64,000 nt of DNA from Clavibacter phaseoli (GTDB taxonomy: Bacteria; Actinomycetota; Actinomycetes; Actinomycetales; Microbacteriaceae), in contig NZ_CP040786.1 in assembly GCF_021922925.1 (NCBI RefSeq), forward strand, positions 372,001 through 436,000. Direction: 5' to 3'. A model generated the notes under the pieces. The model worked only from the letters and a program-made list of their open reading frames with translations, was not told the origin of the DNA and did no database searches. Below, piece after piece: positions 37,311 to 49,627 of this stretch. How positions within the stretch are numbered: position 1 is the first letter of the stretch; every line of letters begins with the position of its first letter. The translations under genes were made by a program, and so were the position numbers.

Positions 37311-38690
37311 ATGCCCATCGATCCCCGCTCGGCCCTCGGCGGCTTCGCCGCCCGCCCGTTCGACCGCCGCGGCGTGCTGAAGCTCGGCGCCGTCCTCGGC
37401 GGCACGGCGATGCTCGCCGCCTGCTCCGGTCCGTCCGTCGGCGCCGACGCGCAGGCGACGGCCGCCCCCGACACCGACTGGGACGGGATCCAGCCCGCCA
37501 CGGACATCACCTGGTGGACCACGCACCCCGGCCAGACCTCCGACCTCGAGGCGCAGTTCGCATCCGACTTCCTCGCGAAGACCGGCATCACCGTCAACGT
37601 GGTGACCGGCGGCGCGAGCTACGACGAGATCGCGCAGAAGCTGCAGGCGGCCGCGGGCACCGACAGCATGCCCGACATGGTGAACGCGAGCGACACCTGG
37701 TGGTTCCGCTACATGGTCAACAAGCAGTCGATCGCCATGGACGGCCTCATGGCGCACCTCGGCTTCGAGCTCGACGACTTCAACGAGGTCTTCCTCGACG
37801 ACTACCTCTACGAGGGCGCCCGCTACGCGGTGCCGTACGCCCGCTCGACGCCGATCTTCTACTACGACAAGTCGATCTGGCAGAAGGCCGGCCTGCCCGA
37901 CCGCGCGCCCGACACCTGGGCCGAGCTCGAGGAGTGGGCGCCCGCGATCATGCAGGCCACCGGCGGCAACCCCGCCGTCCGCCTGCCGCAGGGATCCATC
38001 GGCACGTGGGCGATGAGCAACGTGCTCTGGGGCCGCGGCGGCCGGTACTCCGACGGCTGGGACCTGGAGCTCGACCAGCCCGAGACGCTCGAGGCGGCCC
38101 GCTACGCGCAGGGCCTCGTCTTCGACTCCAAGATCGCGAACGTGGCGGCGGCCAGCGGCGACACCGCTGTCGACTTCGCGGGCGGGCTCGCGCCCTGCAC
38201 CATCGCCTCGGCGGGCGCGGTCGGCATCGTCACCGCGAGCGCCAAGTTCCCCATCGGCACGGGCGTGCTGCCGGGCGGCCCCCAGGGCCAGTTCGTCCCC
38301 ACGGGCGGCACCGGCCTCGCGGTCGTCGGCAGCAAGACCAAGGAGCAGCAGCTCGCAGCGGCCATGTTCATCAAGCACGTCACGGAGGTCGACCAGCAGG
38401 TCGCGTTCGCGAAGAAGACCGGGTACGCGCCCGTGCGCACCTCCGCGGGCGAGTCGTCCGACCTCACGGGCTTCTGGGCGTCGAACCCCGCGTTCCGGAC
38501 CGTGTACGACAGCCTCGAGCACGTGCGCTCGCAGGACTGGGCGCGCACGCTGATCCCGAACGGCGACACGTACCTGCAGCAGCCGTGGTCGCAGATCCTC
38601 ACTCAGGACGCCGACCCGGCCCAGGTGTTCCCCGCCGCCGCGACGCAGCTCACGTCCGCCTACACGGAGAACGTGCAGCCCTACCTGTAG
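37311..38690 (+). CDS. Extracellular sugar-binding lipoprotein
   Basis: A 459-residue solute-binding protein of family 1. The signal has a twin-arginine-like FDRRGVLK and a lipobox ending LAAC (Cys38), so it is probably exported by Tat and lipid-anchored. The mature part shows the usual DITWWTTHPGQ, the AVPYARSTPIFYYDKSIWQKAGL hinge region and GTGLAVVGSKTKEQQLAAAMFIKHV. The substrate could be an oligosaccharide or glycerol-3-phosphate (UgpB-like); the sequence does not decide. Its AGGAGA site precedes ATG 37311. Confidence 0.93.
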   Translation: MPIDPRSALGGFAARPFDRRGVLKLGAVLGGTAMLAACSGPSVGADAQATAAPDTDWDGIQPATDITWWTTHPGQTSDLEAQFASDFLAKTGITVNVVTGGASYDEIAQKLQAAAGTDSMPDMVNASDTWWFRYMVNKQSIAMDGLMAHLGFELDDFNEVFLDDYLYEGARYAVPYARSTPIFYYDKSIWQKAGLPDRAPDTWAELEEWAPAIMQATGGNPAVRLPQGSIGTWAMSNVLWGRGGRYSDGWDLELDQPETLEAARYAQGLVFDSKIANVAAASGDTAVDFAGGLAPCTIASAGAVGIVTASAKFPIGTGVLPGGPQGQFVPTGGTGLAVVGSKTKEQQLAAAMFIKHVTEVDQQVAFAKKTGYAPVRTSAGESSDLTGFWASNPAFRTVYDSLEHVRSQDWARTLIPNGDTYLQQPWSQILTQDADPAQVFPAAATQLTSAYTENVQPYL

Positions 38691-38709
38691 CGGGCGCCGA
38701 CGCGCCCGC
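38690..38709 (+). terminator. Short terminator between binding protein and hemolysin III
   Basis: A perfect 8-bp GC stem with a CGAC loop starts at the last base of the stop codon, between converging genes. Confidence 0.45.
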
Positions 38710-38713
38710 CCGG

Positions 38714-39466
38714 TCAGACGACGGGCGGGTGCGTCGCCACCAGCAGGATCCCCGTCCAGTGGCAGAGGAACGCCACCAGCGTGAAGGCGTGGAAGATCTC
38801 GTGGAAGCCGAAGCGGCCGGGCCAGGGGTTCGGCCGCTTCAGCGCGTACGCGACCGCGCCGACCGTGTAGGCGAGGCCGCCCGCGAGGATGAGCGTCATC
38901 ATGGCCGCGTCGGCGCGGAAGAAGTCGACGATGAACACGAGCGACGCGTAGCCGAGCACGAGGTACAGCAGCACGTAGAGCCAGCGCGGGGCGCCGATCC
39001 AGAGCACCCGGAAGAGCACCCCGAGCACCGCGCCCGACCACACCAGCCAGAGCAGCAGCACCGACTTCCCGTGCGGCAGCGCCAGCACCGTGATGGGCGT
39101 GTACGAGCCCGCGATGAGCAGGAAGATGTTGGCGTGGTCCATCCGCTTGAGGAGGATCTTCGCCCGCGGCGACCAGTCGAACCGGTGGTACACGGCCGAG
39201 ACGCCGAAGAGCAGCAGCGACGACGCCACGAACACGGCGCACGCGATGCGCGCGGCGGTCCCGTCGGCGACCGCGATGAGCACGATCCCGAGCACGAGCG
39301 CCACCGGGGTCATGCCCGCGTGCAGCCAGCCGCGCCAGGTGGGCTTCGGCTCCGGGCCGACGTCCTGCGCGTCCTCGACGAGCGGGAGGTGGGCGACGTG
39401 GTCGTCCTCCGGCGACGCGCCATCCGGGGTGCCGAGCGGGCCGGGGGACGGGGCGGCGGGCGTCAT
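38714..39466 (-). CDS. Hemolysin III/PAQR family membrane protein
   Basis: A 250-residue protein with a polar N-terminus of about 45 residues and seven membrane helices. The motifs SAVYHRFDWSP and KRMDHANIFLLIAGSYTPI, and the C-terminal FHEIFHAFTLVAFLCHW, are those of the PAQR/HlyIII superfamily; the Ser, Asp and His residues are the expected zinc site. Despite the name, members act in membrane homeostasis or as putative hydrolases. A TACACT box 6 nt before the ATG suggests a leaderless transcript. Confidence 0.93.
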   Translation of the reverse strand: MTPAAPSPGPLGTPDGASPEDDHVAHLPLVEDAQDVGPEPKPTWRGWLHAGMTPVALVLGIVLIAVADGTAARIACAVFVASSLLLFGVSAVYHRFDWSPRAKILLKRMDHANIFLLIAGSYTPITVLALPHGKSVLLLWLVWSGAVLGVLFRVLWIGAPRWLYVLLYLVLGYASLVFIVDFFRADAAMMTLILAGGLAYTVGAVAYALKRPNPWPGRFGFHEIFHAFTLVAFLCHWTGILLVATHPPVV

Positions 39467-39472
39467 CCTGCG

Positions 39473-39478
39473 AGTGTA
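39473..39478 (-). promoter_or_regulatory. -10 element for leaderless hemolysin III gene
   Basis: On the reverse strand TACACT is followed by 6 nt and the ATG at 39466. Confidence 0.45.
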
Positions 39479-39535
39479 GGACAGCCGATGACGACGTCAG
39501 CCGGGCGGGCGATCCGGGCTCACGGGCAGGTGGGA

Positions 39536-39541
39536 TAGCGT
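39536..39541 (+). promoter_or_regulatory. -10 element for leaderless uppS
   Basis: TAGCGT is followed by 7 nt and GTG 39549. It favours this start over the in-frame GTG at 39540, which overlaps the box. Confidence 0.5.
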
Positions 39542-39548
39542 GGCCTCC

Positions 39549-40334
39549 GTGCGAGAGAAGCCGATCCGACCGTGGCGCGGTCTGCTCTACCGGGCGTACC
39601 AGAAGCGCCTCCGCCGCGGCCTCGACCGCGACGCGCTGCCGCACCACATCGCGATGATCCTCGACGGCAACCGCCGCTGGGCCCGCCAGCTCGGGCTCGA
39701 GTCCGCGGCCCACGGGCACCGCGCGGGAGCGGCCAAGTTCCTCGAGTTCCTCGAGTGGTGCGACGACCTCGACGTCAAGGTCACGACGCTCTACCTCCTC
39801 TCCACCGACAACCTCACGGGCCGCGGCAGCGCCGAGCTCACCGCGCTCATCGACATCATCGGCGAGCTCGCGGAGGACCTCTCGCGGCACCGCGACTGGC
39901 GCGTGAAGCACGTGGGATCCGACGCCGGCCTGCCGCCCGAGCTCATCGCCCGGCTCGACGCCTCGGAGGAGCGCTCGAAGGACAACCCGGGGCTGCACAT
40001 CAACCTCGCGGTCGGCTACGGCGGGCGCACCGAGATCGCCGACGCCATGCGCAGCATCGTGCAGCAGCACCACCTCGCGGGCGGCACCCTCGAGGACCTC
40101 GCGGCCCTGCTCACCCCCGACCTCATCGGCGAGCACCTCTACACGAGCGGCCAGCCGGATCCGGACCTCGTGATCCGCACCTCGGGCGAGCAGCGCATCA
40201 GCGACTTCATGCTGTGGCAGTCGGCGCACAGCGAGCTCTACTTCATGGAGGCGCTGGGTCCCGACCTCCGCGAGGTCGACTTCCTGCGCGCGCTCCGCGA
40301 CTACTCCTCGCGGCAGCGGCGCTTCGGCTCCTGA
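39549..40334 (+). CDS. uppS: Isoprenyl transferase (cis-prenyltransferase)
   Basis: A 261-residue cis-prenyltransferase that extends an allylic diphosphate with isopentenyl diphosphate, making polyprenyl carriers for cell wall synthesis. Motifs are HIAMILDGNRRWAR with the catalytic Asp, TLYLLSTDN, INLAVGYGGRTEI, and PDLVIRTSGEQRISDFMLWQSAHSELYF. Actinobacteria often carry two such enzymes; whether this makes a short (Z-FPP) or long product is not visible. GTG 39549 is chosen from promoter spacing. Confidence 0.94.
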   Translation: MREKPIRPWRGLLYRAYQKRLRRGLDRDALPHHIAMILDGNRRWARQLGLESAAHGHRAGAAKFLEFLEWCDDLDVKVTTLYLLSTDNLTGRGSAELTALIDIIGELAEDLSRHRDWRVKHVGSDAGLPPELIARLDASEERSKDNPGLHINLAVGYGGRTEIADAMRSIVQQHHLAGGTLEDLAALLTPDLIGEHLYTSGQPDPDLVIRTSGEQRISDFMLWQSAHSELYFMEALGPDLREVDFLRALRDYSSRQRRFGS

Positions 40335-40548
40335 CGCGTCTCCGGGCGCCGTCGGGCGCGGGTCGAGGAAGAGTTAATGTCCACGACACATCCGGACCCG
40401 CGTCGCTCTGGTCAGCACGGCGGTGCGCGACGTAGGTTCCACTCATCGGGCATGGCGCCCGATCGAGAGGGCCGCAGGATCTCTTCTCGCCACCGTGGCC
40501 CGATCGCCGTCAGGATCCGAGCGCGACCGCTCGGGGATGGAGTGGCCC

Positions 40549-41924
40549 GTGGCCCCGATGGACAGCCAGAGCAGCACCGCACGACGCGCGAGCCGGGGGG
40601 AGGGGACGCCGCAGGCCGAGCGCACGTACGTGCTCGACACCTCCGTCCTCCTGTCCGACCCGCGTGCGCTCTTCCGCTTCGCCGAGCACGCGGTGGTGAT
40701 CCCGGTCATCGTCATCACCGAGCTCGAGGCGAAGCGCAACGACCCGGAGATCGGCTACTTCGCGCGCCAGGCCCTCCGCCACCTCGACCAGCTCCGCGAG
40801 GAGCACGAGCGGCTCGACTTCCCGATCGAGGTGGGCGAGGCCGGCGGCACGCTGCGGGTCGAGCTGAACCACTCGAGCATGTCGGCCCTCCCGAACGGGC
40901 TGCAGCTGGGCGACAACGACTCCCGGATCCTCGCGGTCGCGCTCAACCTGTCGACCGAGGGCCTCGCGGTCACGGTCGTCTCGAAGGACATGCCGCTGCG
41001 CGTGAAGGCCGCGTCCATCGGCCTCCAGGCGGAGGAGTACCGCGCCGAGCTCGCCGTCGACAGCGGCTGGACCGGCATGGCCGACGTCACGCTCTCCAGC
41101 GAGCAGATGGCCGACCTCTACGACGGCGAGACGCTGCAGACGCGCGTCGTGCAGGACCTGCCCGTCAACACGGGCGTCGTGCTGCACTCCGACCGGGGAT
41201 CCGCCCTCGGCCGCGTCGTCCGCCGCGGCACGGTGCACCTGGTGCGCGGCGACCGCGAGGTCTTCGGCCTCAAGGGCCGCTCGGCGGAGCAGCGGCTCGC
41301 GATCGACCTGCTCCTCGACCGCGAGGTGGGGATCGTCTCCCTCGGCGGCAGCGCCGGCACCGGCAAGTCGGCGCTCGCCCTCTGCGCCGCGCTCGAGGCG
41401 GTGCTGGAGAAGCAGCAGCACCGCAAGATCATGGTGTTCCGGCCGCTGTACGCGGTGGGCGGCCAGGAGCTCGGCTACCTGCCGGGTGACGCCGCCGAGA
41501 AGATGAACCCGTGGGCGCAGGCCGTGTTCGACACCCTCGGCTCCGTGGTCTCGCAGAACGTCATGGACGAGGTGGTGGAGCGGGGGATCCTCGAGGTGCT
41601 GCCGCTCACCCACATCCGCGGGCGCTCGCTGCACGACGCGTTCGTGATCGTCGACGAGGCGCAGTCGCTGGAGCGCAACGTGCTGCTCACGGTGCTCAGC
41701 CGCATCGGGCAGAACTCGCGCGTGGTGCTCACGCACGACGTCGCGCAGCGCGACAACCTCCGCGTCGGCCGCCACGACGGCGTCGCGAGCGTCATCGAGA
41801 CGCTCAAGGGCCACGAGCTGTTCGGGCACATCACGCTCACGCGCTCGGAGCGCAGCGCGATCGCGGCGCTCGTCACGGGGCTGCTCGACGGCGACCCCGT
41901 GCGATCCATCCGCCGGGCGCATGA
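40549..41924 (+). CDS. PhoH family PIN-ATPase protein without in-frame stop
   Basis: The protein has an N-terminal PIN ribonuclease-like domain ([34 protein letters not shown]) and a C-terminal PhoH ATPase domain with Walker [11 protein letters not shown] (near 266), Walker [13 protein letters not shown] and [11 protein letters not shown]. This is the PhoH2-like layout, a proposed RNA helicase/RNase. Conservation ends near [13 protein letters not shown]. The TGA at 41922-41924 is out of frame, and the true frame stays open through the terminator and antisense through fumC to 43377. The listed end is the probable ancestral stop. GTG 40549 has an SD-like GGATGGAG; ATG 40537 and ATG 40558 are alternatives. 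Confidence 0.82.
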
Positions 41925-41962
41925 CGACGGGCGCCGGTCCCCGCGGGGACCGGCGCCCGTCG
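41925..41962 (+). terminator. Bidirectional phoH/fumC terminator
   Basis: A perfect 38-bp palindrome centred on CCCCGCGGGG lies between the two converging genes. Confidence 0.7.
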
Positions 41963-41982
41963 GCGTCGGTGCGGAGCGGCGG

Positions 41983-43410
<1,428 letters not shown>

Positions 43411-43493
43411 GCTGTTTCTCTCTCCTTCGGGACGGGTGATGCGCCCATGGCCTGGTGGGTCCTGGGGTGTGCGGGTCAGCGCGGACAGCTCCT

Positions 43494-44141
43494 CTAGCGA
43501 GGGATGTCGCCCACGATGACGTCGGGCACCGCGGTGCCCTCGAGGAGCTTGTAGTTGGCGCCGACGATGGCCAGGCTACCGGCCGCGACCCGGTCGGAGA
43601 TCATCTCGGATGCCTCCAACATGCGGGTCACGGTGCCGCGCAGGTGCTGGCGGCCGACCTCGCCGGCGTCGACCTCGCTGGGCACGACGTGGTCGCCCGC
43701 GACGCGGCGGACGGCGGGCGCGATGGGGGCGATGAGGTTCGCGATGTGCGGCGGCAGGGCCTCCGCGTCGGGCGCGGCGCTCTCGATGGCGGCGCGCACC
43801 GCGCCGCACTCGTCGTGGCCGAGCACCACGATGAGCGGCACGCCCAGCACGGCGACGGCGTACTCGAGGCTGCCGAGCACGGAGTCGGAGATGATCTGGC
43901 CGGCGTTTCGGATCACGAAGAGGTCGCCGAGGCCCTTGTCGAAGATGATCTCGGCCGCGAGGCGCGAGTCGCTGCAGCCGAACAGCGCGGCGACCGGGCG
44001 CTGCACGTGGGCGAGCGCCGCGCGGCGCTCCACGTCCTGGCGCGGGTGCTCGGGGGTGCCGGCGACGAAGCGCGCGTTGCCCTCGACCATCTCGGCCCAC
44101 ACGTCCGCGGGCCTCTGCACGGGCTCGTCCTGGTCGGTCAT
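43494..44141 (-). CDS. Beta-class carbonic anhydrase
   Basis: A 215-residue zinc enzyme that hydrates CO2 to bicarbonate. Zinc ligands are Cys56 in CSDSR, His109 and Cys112 in HDECGAVRA, with the Asp58-Arg60 dyad. [20 protein letters not shown] is also typical. The start lies in an ATGA overlap with the stop of DUF4245. Production of bicarbonate would suit carboxylation reactions, and a location before fumC is common in this family. Confidence 0.94.
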   Translation of the reverse strand: MTDQDEPVQRPADVWAEMVEGNARFVAGTPEHPRQDVERRAALAHVQRPVAALFGCSDSRLAAEIIFDKGLGDLFVIRNAGQIISDSVLGSLEYAVAVLGVPLIVVLGHDECGAVRAAIESAAPDAEALPPHIANLIAPIAPAVRRVAGDHVVPSEVDAGEVGRQHLRGTVTRMLEASEMISDRVAAGSLAIVGANYKLLEGTAVPDVIVGDIPR

Positions 44142-44851
44142 CCCTCGATCCCCTCTCCGGGTGCGGTGGTGCTGGTGGTGCCGTCGGCGGGCGCCGGCGT
44201 CGACGTCGTGCCCGCCGGGGCGGTGCGCGCCGCGGCGACCGCGTCGATGGCGGTGCGGAGCTCGTTCGCGTCGGCGGTGCCGTAGATCGCGTAGGTGCTG
44301 TCGCCGTCGACGGCGCTCGCCGCGAGGACCACGTTGCCCGGGTCGTCCGCCTGCGAGTTGTCGTACAGGGTCCACTCGAGGCCGCCGATCTCCTCGGAGC
44401 TCACCTCGGGGGCCGACTGCAGGGTCTCGTCGAGCCAGGTGGGGTTCGCGTCGATGCCCTGCGAGATCCCGATGTAGCGGTTGCTCGGCGTGATGAGGCC
44501 GATGTACCAGACGGCCACGCCGTCGCGGCCGGCCGGGCGGATCTCCGCGTCGTTGCTCTTCCAGGCGGTCGGCAGGTCGGGCACCACGAGCGTCTGCGGG
44601 AAGCCGCCCTGCGCCTCGGCGGCCGCGGCGCCGTAGTCGACGTCGGGCAGGATCGTGGTGTTCGAGCGGGGGACGAGCGCGACGATCACCGCGACGGTCG
44701 CGACCGTGACGAGGAGCGAGTAGAGCAGGTTGCGGAACGTCTGCTTGGCGCGGTGGCGGCGGGAGTCGGCGGCCTTGCGAGCGGCGGTCTCCTCGGGCGT
44801 CTCGGGCCGGCCGAGCTCGGCGACGACGTTCGGGGTGCGGGGCTTGGCCAC
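44138..44851 (-). CDS. DUF4245 membrane-anchored protein
   Basis: A 237-residue protein with a basic cytoplasmic N-terminus, one membrane helix (about 45-65, LLYSLLVTVATVAVIVALVP) and an extracytoplasmic DUF4245 domain (from about 70: ILPDVDYGAAAAEAQGG, WYIGLITPSNRYIGISQG, WTLYDN). The tail is Thr/Ala/Pro-rich. Function is unknown; the family sits next to xseB or fructose-bisphosphatase in actinobacteria. GTG 44851 starts just 2 nt after the xseB stop. Confidence 0.88.
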   Translation of the reverse strand: MAKPRTPNVVAELGRPETPEETAARKAADSRRHRAKQTFRNLLYSLLVTVATVAVIVALVPRSNTTILPDVDYGAAAAEAQGGFPQTLVVPDLPTAWKSNDAEIRPAGRDGVAVWYIGLITPSNRYIGISQGIDANPTWLDETLQSAPEVSSEEIGGLEWTLYDNSQADDPGNVVLAASAVDGDSTYAIYGTADANELRTAIDAVAAARTAPAGTTSTPAPADGTTSTTAPGEGIEG

Positions 44852-44853
44852 GG

Positions 44854-45099
44854 TCAGCCGGCGTCGGACGCGGCGGTCGTGCGGGCGGCGTCGAGCCGCG
44901 CCTTGGCGCCGAGCAGCCACTCCTCGCAGCGGGCCGCGAGGGCCTCGCCACGCTCCCACAGGGCGATCGACTCCTCGAGCGTGGACGCGCCCTGCTCGAG
45001 GTCGTTGACGACGCGCACCAGGGCGTCGCGCGCCTCCTCGTAGCTGAGCTCGGAGACGTCGGGCAGGCGTGCGCCGGTGTCGGCGGGGCTGGTGGGCAT
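44854..45099 (-). CDS. xseB: Exodeoxyribonuclease VII small subunit
   Basis: An 81-residue protein of the usual XseB length with [45 protein letters not shown], the helical hairpin that binds XseA. It starts 10 nt after the xseA stop on the reverse strand, so the two subunits are co-expressed. Confidence 0.94.
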   Translation of the reverse strand: MPTSPADTGARLPDVSELSYEEARDALVRVVNDLEQGASTLEESIALWERGEALAARCEEWLLGAKARLDAARTTAASDAG

Positions 45100-45109
45100 G
45101 GGGGAGATC

Positions 45110-46426
45110 CTAGCTTTCGGCGCCGGACGCCGGCCGGGCGTCCCGGGCGGGGGAGGCGGGCAGCCGCGCGGCCGACGACGGGATGTCGTCGGTGGGGCCG
45201 GTGGAGGTGGCGCCGAGCGCGCCGGCGGCGAGCCGCAGCACGAGGCCGGTGCCGTCGGGGGCGTCGGCCGGGGTCCGGAGGGCGGATCCGTCGGCCGTCT
45301 GCACGATGGCGTAGCCGCGGTCGAGCACGTGCTGCGGGGAGAGCGTGCGGAGCTGCCGGGACAGCTCGCTCGTCTGCTGCATCCCGCGCTCGACGACGCG
45401 GCCGGCGAGCTCCGCGGATCGCGCGATGTAGCGGCCGAGCTCCTCGGCGCGCGAGTCGACGATCCAGGAGGTGCTCGTGAGGACCGGCCGCGACCGGAGC
45501 TGCTCGATGCGGTCGATCTCCCCGCGCACCTGCGACGTGAGGCGCATGCCGATGCGGGCGCGGGCCTGCTGCACGCGCGACAGCTCCTCGGAGACGTCCG
45601 GCACGACGCGCTTCGCGGCGTCGGTGGGGGTGGATGCACGGAGGTCGGCGACGTCGTCGAGCAGCGGCCGGTCGGCCTCGTGGCCGATCGCGCTGACGAG
45701 CGGCGTGCGGCACGCGGCCGCCGTGCGCACCAGCCCCTCGTCGCTGAAGACGAGCAGGTTCTGGAAGTCTCCGCCGCCGCGCGCGATGACGATGACGTCG
45801 ACCTCGGGATCCTCGTCGAGCACCCCGATGGCGCGCGTGACCTCGCCGGCGGCCCGGTCGCCCTGCACCGCGGTGTGCACGACGCGGAACCGCACGCTCG
45901 GCCAGCGCAGCTGCGCGTTGCGGAGGACGTCCTTCTCGGCGTCCGAGTCCTTGCCCGTGATGAGGCCGACGCAGCCGGGGAGGAACGGCAGGCGGCGCTT
46001 GCGGTCGGCGTCGAACAGGCCCTCGGCGCGCAGCGTCTGGCGCAGCCGCTCGAGCCGCTCGAGCAGGTCGCCGAGGCCGACGTGGCGCATCTCCAGCACC
46101 TGCATCGTGAGCGTGCCGCCCTTGACCCAGTAGTTCGGCTTCACGAGCGCGACGACGCGGGCGCCCTGGCCGAGGTCCGCGGGGATCTTCGCCCGTACGG
46201 ACGACCAGACGGTGAAGCTGACGGTGGCGTCGACGTCGAGGTCCTTGAGCTTCCCGTAGACGTTGCCGCCGGATCCGCCCCACTGGGTGATCTCGCCCTC
46301 GACCCACGCGGTGCCGAGCCGGTCGATCCAGCCCTTGATCTTCCCGGAGAGGACGGAGACCGGCCAGGGCGCGTCGACCGTCGGGGCATCCGCCGCCGGC
46401 ATGGACACGGTGCGCGTCTCGCTCAT
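45110..46426 (-). CDS. xseA: Exodeoxyribonuclease VII large subunit
   Basis: A 438-residue catalytic subunit that degrades single-stranded DNA from both ends. It has an N-terminal OB-fold ([17 protein letters not shown]) and the catalytic domain [70 protein letters not shown], then coiled-coil helices and a Ser/Ala/Pro-rich tail of about 40 residues. It is slightly shorter in the coiled coil than E. coli XseA. The promoter region is shared with divergent ispH. Confidence 0.95.
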   Translation of the reverse strand: MSETRTVSMPAADAPTVDAPWPVSVLSGKIKGWIDRLGTAWVEGEITQWGGSGGNVYGKLKDLDVDATVSFTVWSSVRAKIPADLGQGARVVALVKPNYWVKGGTLTMQVLEMRHVGLGDLLERLERLRQTLRAEGLFDADRKRRLPFLPGCVGLITGKDSDAEKDVLRNAQLRWPSVRFRVVHTAVQGDRAAGEVTRAIGVLDEDPEVDVIVIARGGGDFQNLLVFSDEGLVRTAAACRTPLVSAIGHEADRPLLDDVADLRASTPTDAAKRVVPDVSEELSRVQQARARIGMRLTSQVRGEIDRIEQLRSRPVLTSTSWIVDSRAEELGRYIARSAELAGRVVERGMQQTSELSRQLRTLSPQHVLDRGYAIVQTADGSALRTPADAPDGTGLVLRLAAGALGATSTGPTDDIPSSAARLPASPARDARPASGAES

Positions 46427-46458
46427 GGCTCCCCCACTCGTCGCCCAGCACGGGCGCT

Positions 46459-46464
46459 TAGACT
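46459..46464 (+). promoter_or_regulatory. -10 element for leaderless ispH
   Basis: TAGACT is followed by 7 nt and GTG 46472, with no ribosome-binding site. Confidence 0.5.
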
Positions 46465-46471
46465 CGGGACT

Positions 46472-47563
46472 GTGACTACAGCGACCACTGACCAGCGACT
46501 CGTGGGAGCACCCGTCGTCAGCCTGTCGATGCCGCGGATGCCCGGCGTCCGCAACAGGCTCAAGGATAACCCGGTGGCCGGACCCAAGAAGGTCCTGCTC
46601 GCCGCTCCCCGCGGCTACTGCGCCGGCGTCGACCGCGCCGTCGTGGCGGTCGAGAAGGCGCTCGAGCGCTACGGCGCCCCCGTCTACGTGCGGAAGCAGA
46701 TCGTCCACAACGTGCACGTCGTCTCGACGCTCGAGCGCATGGGCGCGGTGTTCGTGGAGGAGGTCGACGAGGTCCCCGAGGGCGCCCACGTCGTCTTCAG
46801 CGCGCACGGCGTCTCGCCGGCCGTCGTCCAGGGCGCGGCCGACCGCAGGCTCCAGGCCATCGATGCGACCTGCCCCCTCGTCACCAAGGTGCACCGCGAG
46901 GCCGTGCGCTTCGCCAAGGCCGACATGCAGATCCTCCTCATCGGCCACGAGGGCCACGAGGAGGTCGAGGGCACCGCGGGCGAGGCGCCCGAGCAGACCA
47001 TCGTCGTCAACTCCCCGGAGCACGCCGACGTCATCGAGGTCAAGGACCCCGACAACCTCGTCTGGCTCTCGCAGACCACGCTCTCGGTCGACGAGACGAT
47101 GGAGACGGTCCGCCGACTCCGCGCCCGCTTCCCCAACCTGCAGGACCCGCCGAGCGACGACATCTGCTACGCCACGCAGAACCGCCAGGTCGCCATCAAG
47201 AAGGTCGCCGTCGACGCCGACCTCGTGATCGTCATCGGATCCGCGAACAGCTCGAACTCCGTCCGCCTCGTCGAGGTCGCGCTCGAGTACGGCGCCAAGG
47301 CGTCCTACCGCGTCGACTACGCGTCCGAGGTCAAGCAGGAGTGGCTCGACGGCGTGAACACCGTCGGCGTCACGAGCGGCGCGTCCGTCCCCGAGGTCCT
47401 CGTGCAGGAGCTGCTCGACGACCTGGCCGACGCCGGCTACGGCGACGTCACCGCGGTCGTCACGGCCGAGGAGGACCTCGTCTTCTCCCTCCCCAAGGAG
47501 CTGCGCAAGGACCAGTCCGGCAACACGGACTCCCGCGCCATCGGCGGGCGCACCCGCGCGTGA
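46472..47563 (+). CDS. ispH: 4-hydroxy-3-methylbut-2-enyl diphosphate reductase
   Basis: A 363-residue [4Fe-4S] enzyme, the last step of the MEP isoprenoid pathway, producing IPP and DMAPP. The three cluster cysteines are Cys50 (PRGYCAGV), Cys134 ([10 protein letters not shown]) and Cys232 ([10 protein letters not shown]). FSAHGVSP and [12 protein letters not shown] are also conserved. An N-terminal extension of about 38 residues precedes the usual start, so the start is chosen from the TAGACT box 7 nt before GTG 46472. It links to the DUF6264 gene by a GTGA overlap. Confidence 0.96.
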   Translation: MTTATTDQRLVGAPVVSLSMPRMPGVRNRLKDNPVAGPKKVLLAAPRGYCAGVDRAVVAVEKALERYGAPVYVRKQIVHNVHVVSTLERMGAVFVEEVDEVPEGAHVVFSAHGVSPAVVQGAADRRLQAIDATCPLVTKVHREAVRFAKADMQILLIGHEGHEEVEGTAGEAPEQTIVVNSPEHADVIEVKDPDNLVWLSQTTLSVDETMETVRRLRARFPNLQDPPSDDICYATQNRQVAIKKVAVDADLVIVIGSANSSNSVRLVEVALEYGAKASYRVDYASEVKQEWLDGVNTVGVTSGASVPEVLVQELLDDLADAGYGDVTAVVTAEEDLVFSLPKELRKDQSGNTDSRAIGGRTRA

Positions 47564-48408
47564 GCGACGACGACGGCCCGCGCCGTCCCGGTCGCCCGGC
47601 ACCCCGGTACGGCGAGTACGCGTCGCCGTCCTCGTCGGACGCCGGCGGATCGTCGGAGCTGTCCGAGGCGGACGCGCGGATCGTCGCCGAGGCGGCTGAG
47701 TACCGCCGCGCCCAGGCCGAGCGGGACGCCCCGGCGTCCGCCGGTCGCGGCGGGAGGAAGGCCGGCAAGGCCGCCGCGCCGCAGACGCTCGCCGAGCAGA
47801 TGGCCGAGGAGCGCAAGGCGGCGCGGGAGCGTCAGCTCGCCGAGCGCCGCGAGGCGGAGAGGGCCGCCGCGGACGGCCGTCGCGACTCGGAGAAGGCCGC
47901 CTCCGCCGAGCGCCGGGGCACGCGCGGTGCGCCGACCTCCCCGCCCGCCCCGGGTCCCGCATCCTCCGACGGCGCCACCCCGGGCACGCGTCCCGAGCGT
48001 CCCGCCTACCTCGCGGGGCAGGAGCGGCGCCGCGCGCCCCGACGCTTCGACGCGGCCATCACGGTCGGCCTGCTCGCCGCGGGGCTCTTCAACGTCGTCG
48101 GCAGCATCTCCTCCAACGCCGACCTCGCGCGATCGCTGAACCAGTCGTTCGCGCTCTTCGGCTTCGGGGAGTACACCGCCACCCCGCAGACGCCGGTGGT
48201 CGGCATCGCGCTCAACTTCGTCAACGTGATCGTGTTCGTGCTGACCGCCTGGATCGCGCTCGAGCTCGTGAAGCGCCGACGCATCGCGTTCTGGGTGCCG
48301 ATCGCCGGTGCGGCGCTCGCGGCGCTCATCGGCGTGATCCTCCTGGCCACGTTGGTGATGGGCGACCCGTCGTTCGTCCAGCAGATGCCGGGGTACTCCG
48401 GCTCCTGA
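47560..48408 (+). CDS. DUF6264 family membrane protein
   Basis: A 282-residue protein translationally coupled to ispH. The first 160 residues are hydrophilic and rich in Arg, Glu, Ala and Pro, with a coiled-coil-like [21 protein letters not shown] region. About four membrane helices follow from residue 167 ([21 protein letters not shown]), with a conserved hydrophobic core. It resembles the DUF6264 family known in Microbacteriaceae. Function is unknown. Confidence 0.82.
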   Translation: MSDDDGPRRPGRPAPRYGEYASPSSSDAGGSSELSEADARIVAEAAEYRRAQAERDAPASAGRGGRKAGKAAAPQTLAEQMAEERKAARERQLAERREAERAAADGRRDSEKAASAERRGTRGAPTSPPAPGPASSDGATPGTRPERPAYLAGQERRRAPRRFDAAITVGLLAAGLFNVVGSISSNADLARSLNQSFALFGFGEYTATPQTPVVGIALNFVNVIVFVLTAWIALELVKRRRIAFWVPIAGAALAALIGVILLATLVMGDPSFVQQMPGYSGS

Positions 48409-48420
48409 CGCGCCTTCCGC

Positions 48421-48470
48421 GCAGACGACGGCGGGGCCGGTCCTGGTGGACCGGCCCCGCCGTCGTCTGC
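48421..48470 (+). terminator. Bidirectional DUF6264/fba terminator
   Basis: A perfect 23-bp stem with a TGGT loop, the longest hairpin in the window, lies between converging genes. Confidence 0.78.
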
Positions 48471-48496
48471 GCAGCCGTGCGCGCGGCTGCGTCCCG

Positions 48497-49522
<1,026 letters not shown>

Positions 49523-49627
49523 GGTGCATCTCCTTCGGCGGATCCACGGCGACGCCGTGCGGCTGTCGCGGGTCCTCGTCGGCCGGTGGGATCACGTCCC
49601 CCGGCCGGGCCCCGCGTGCTCGCCACT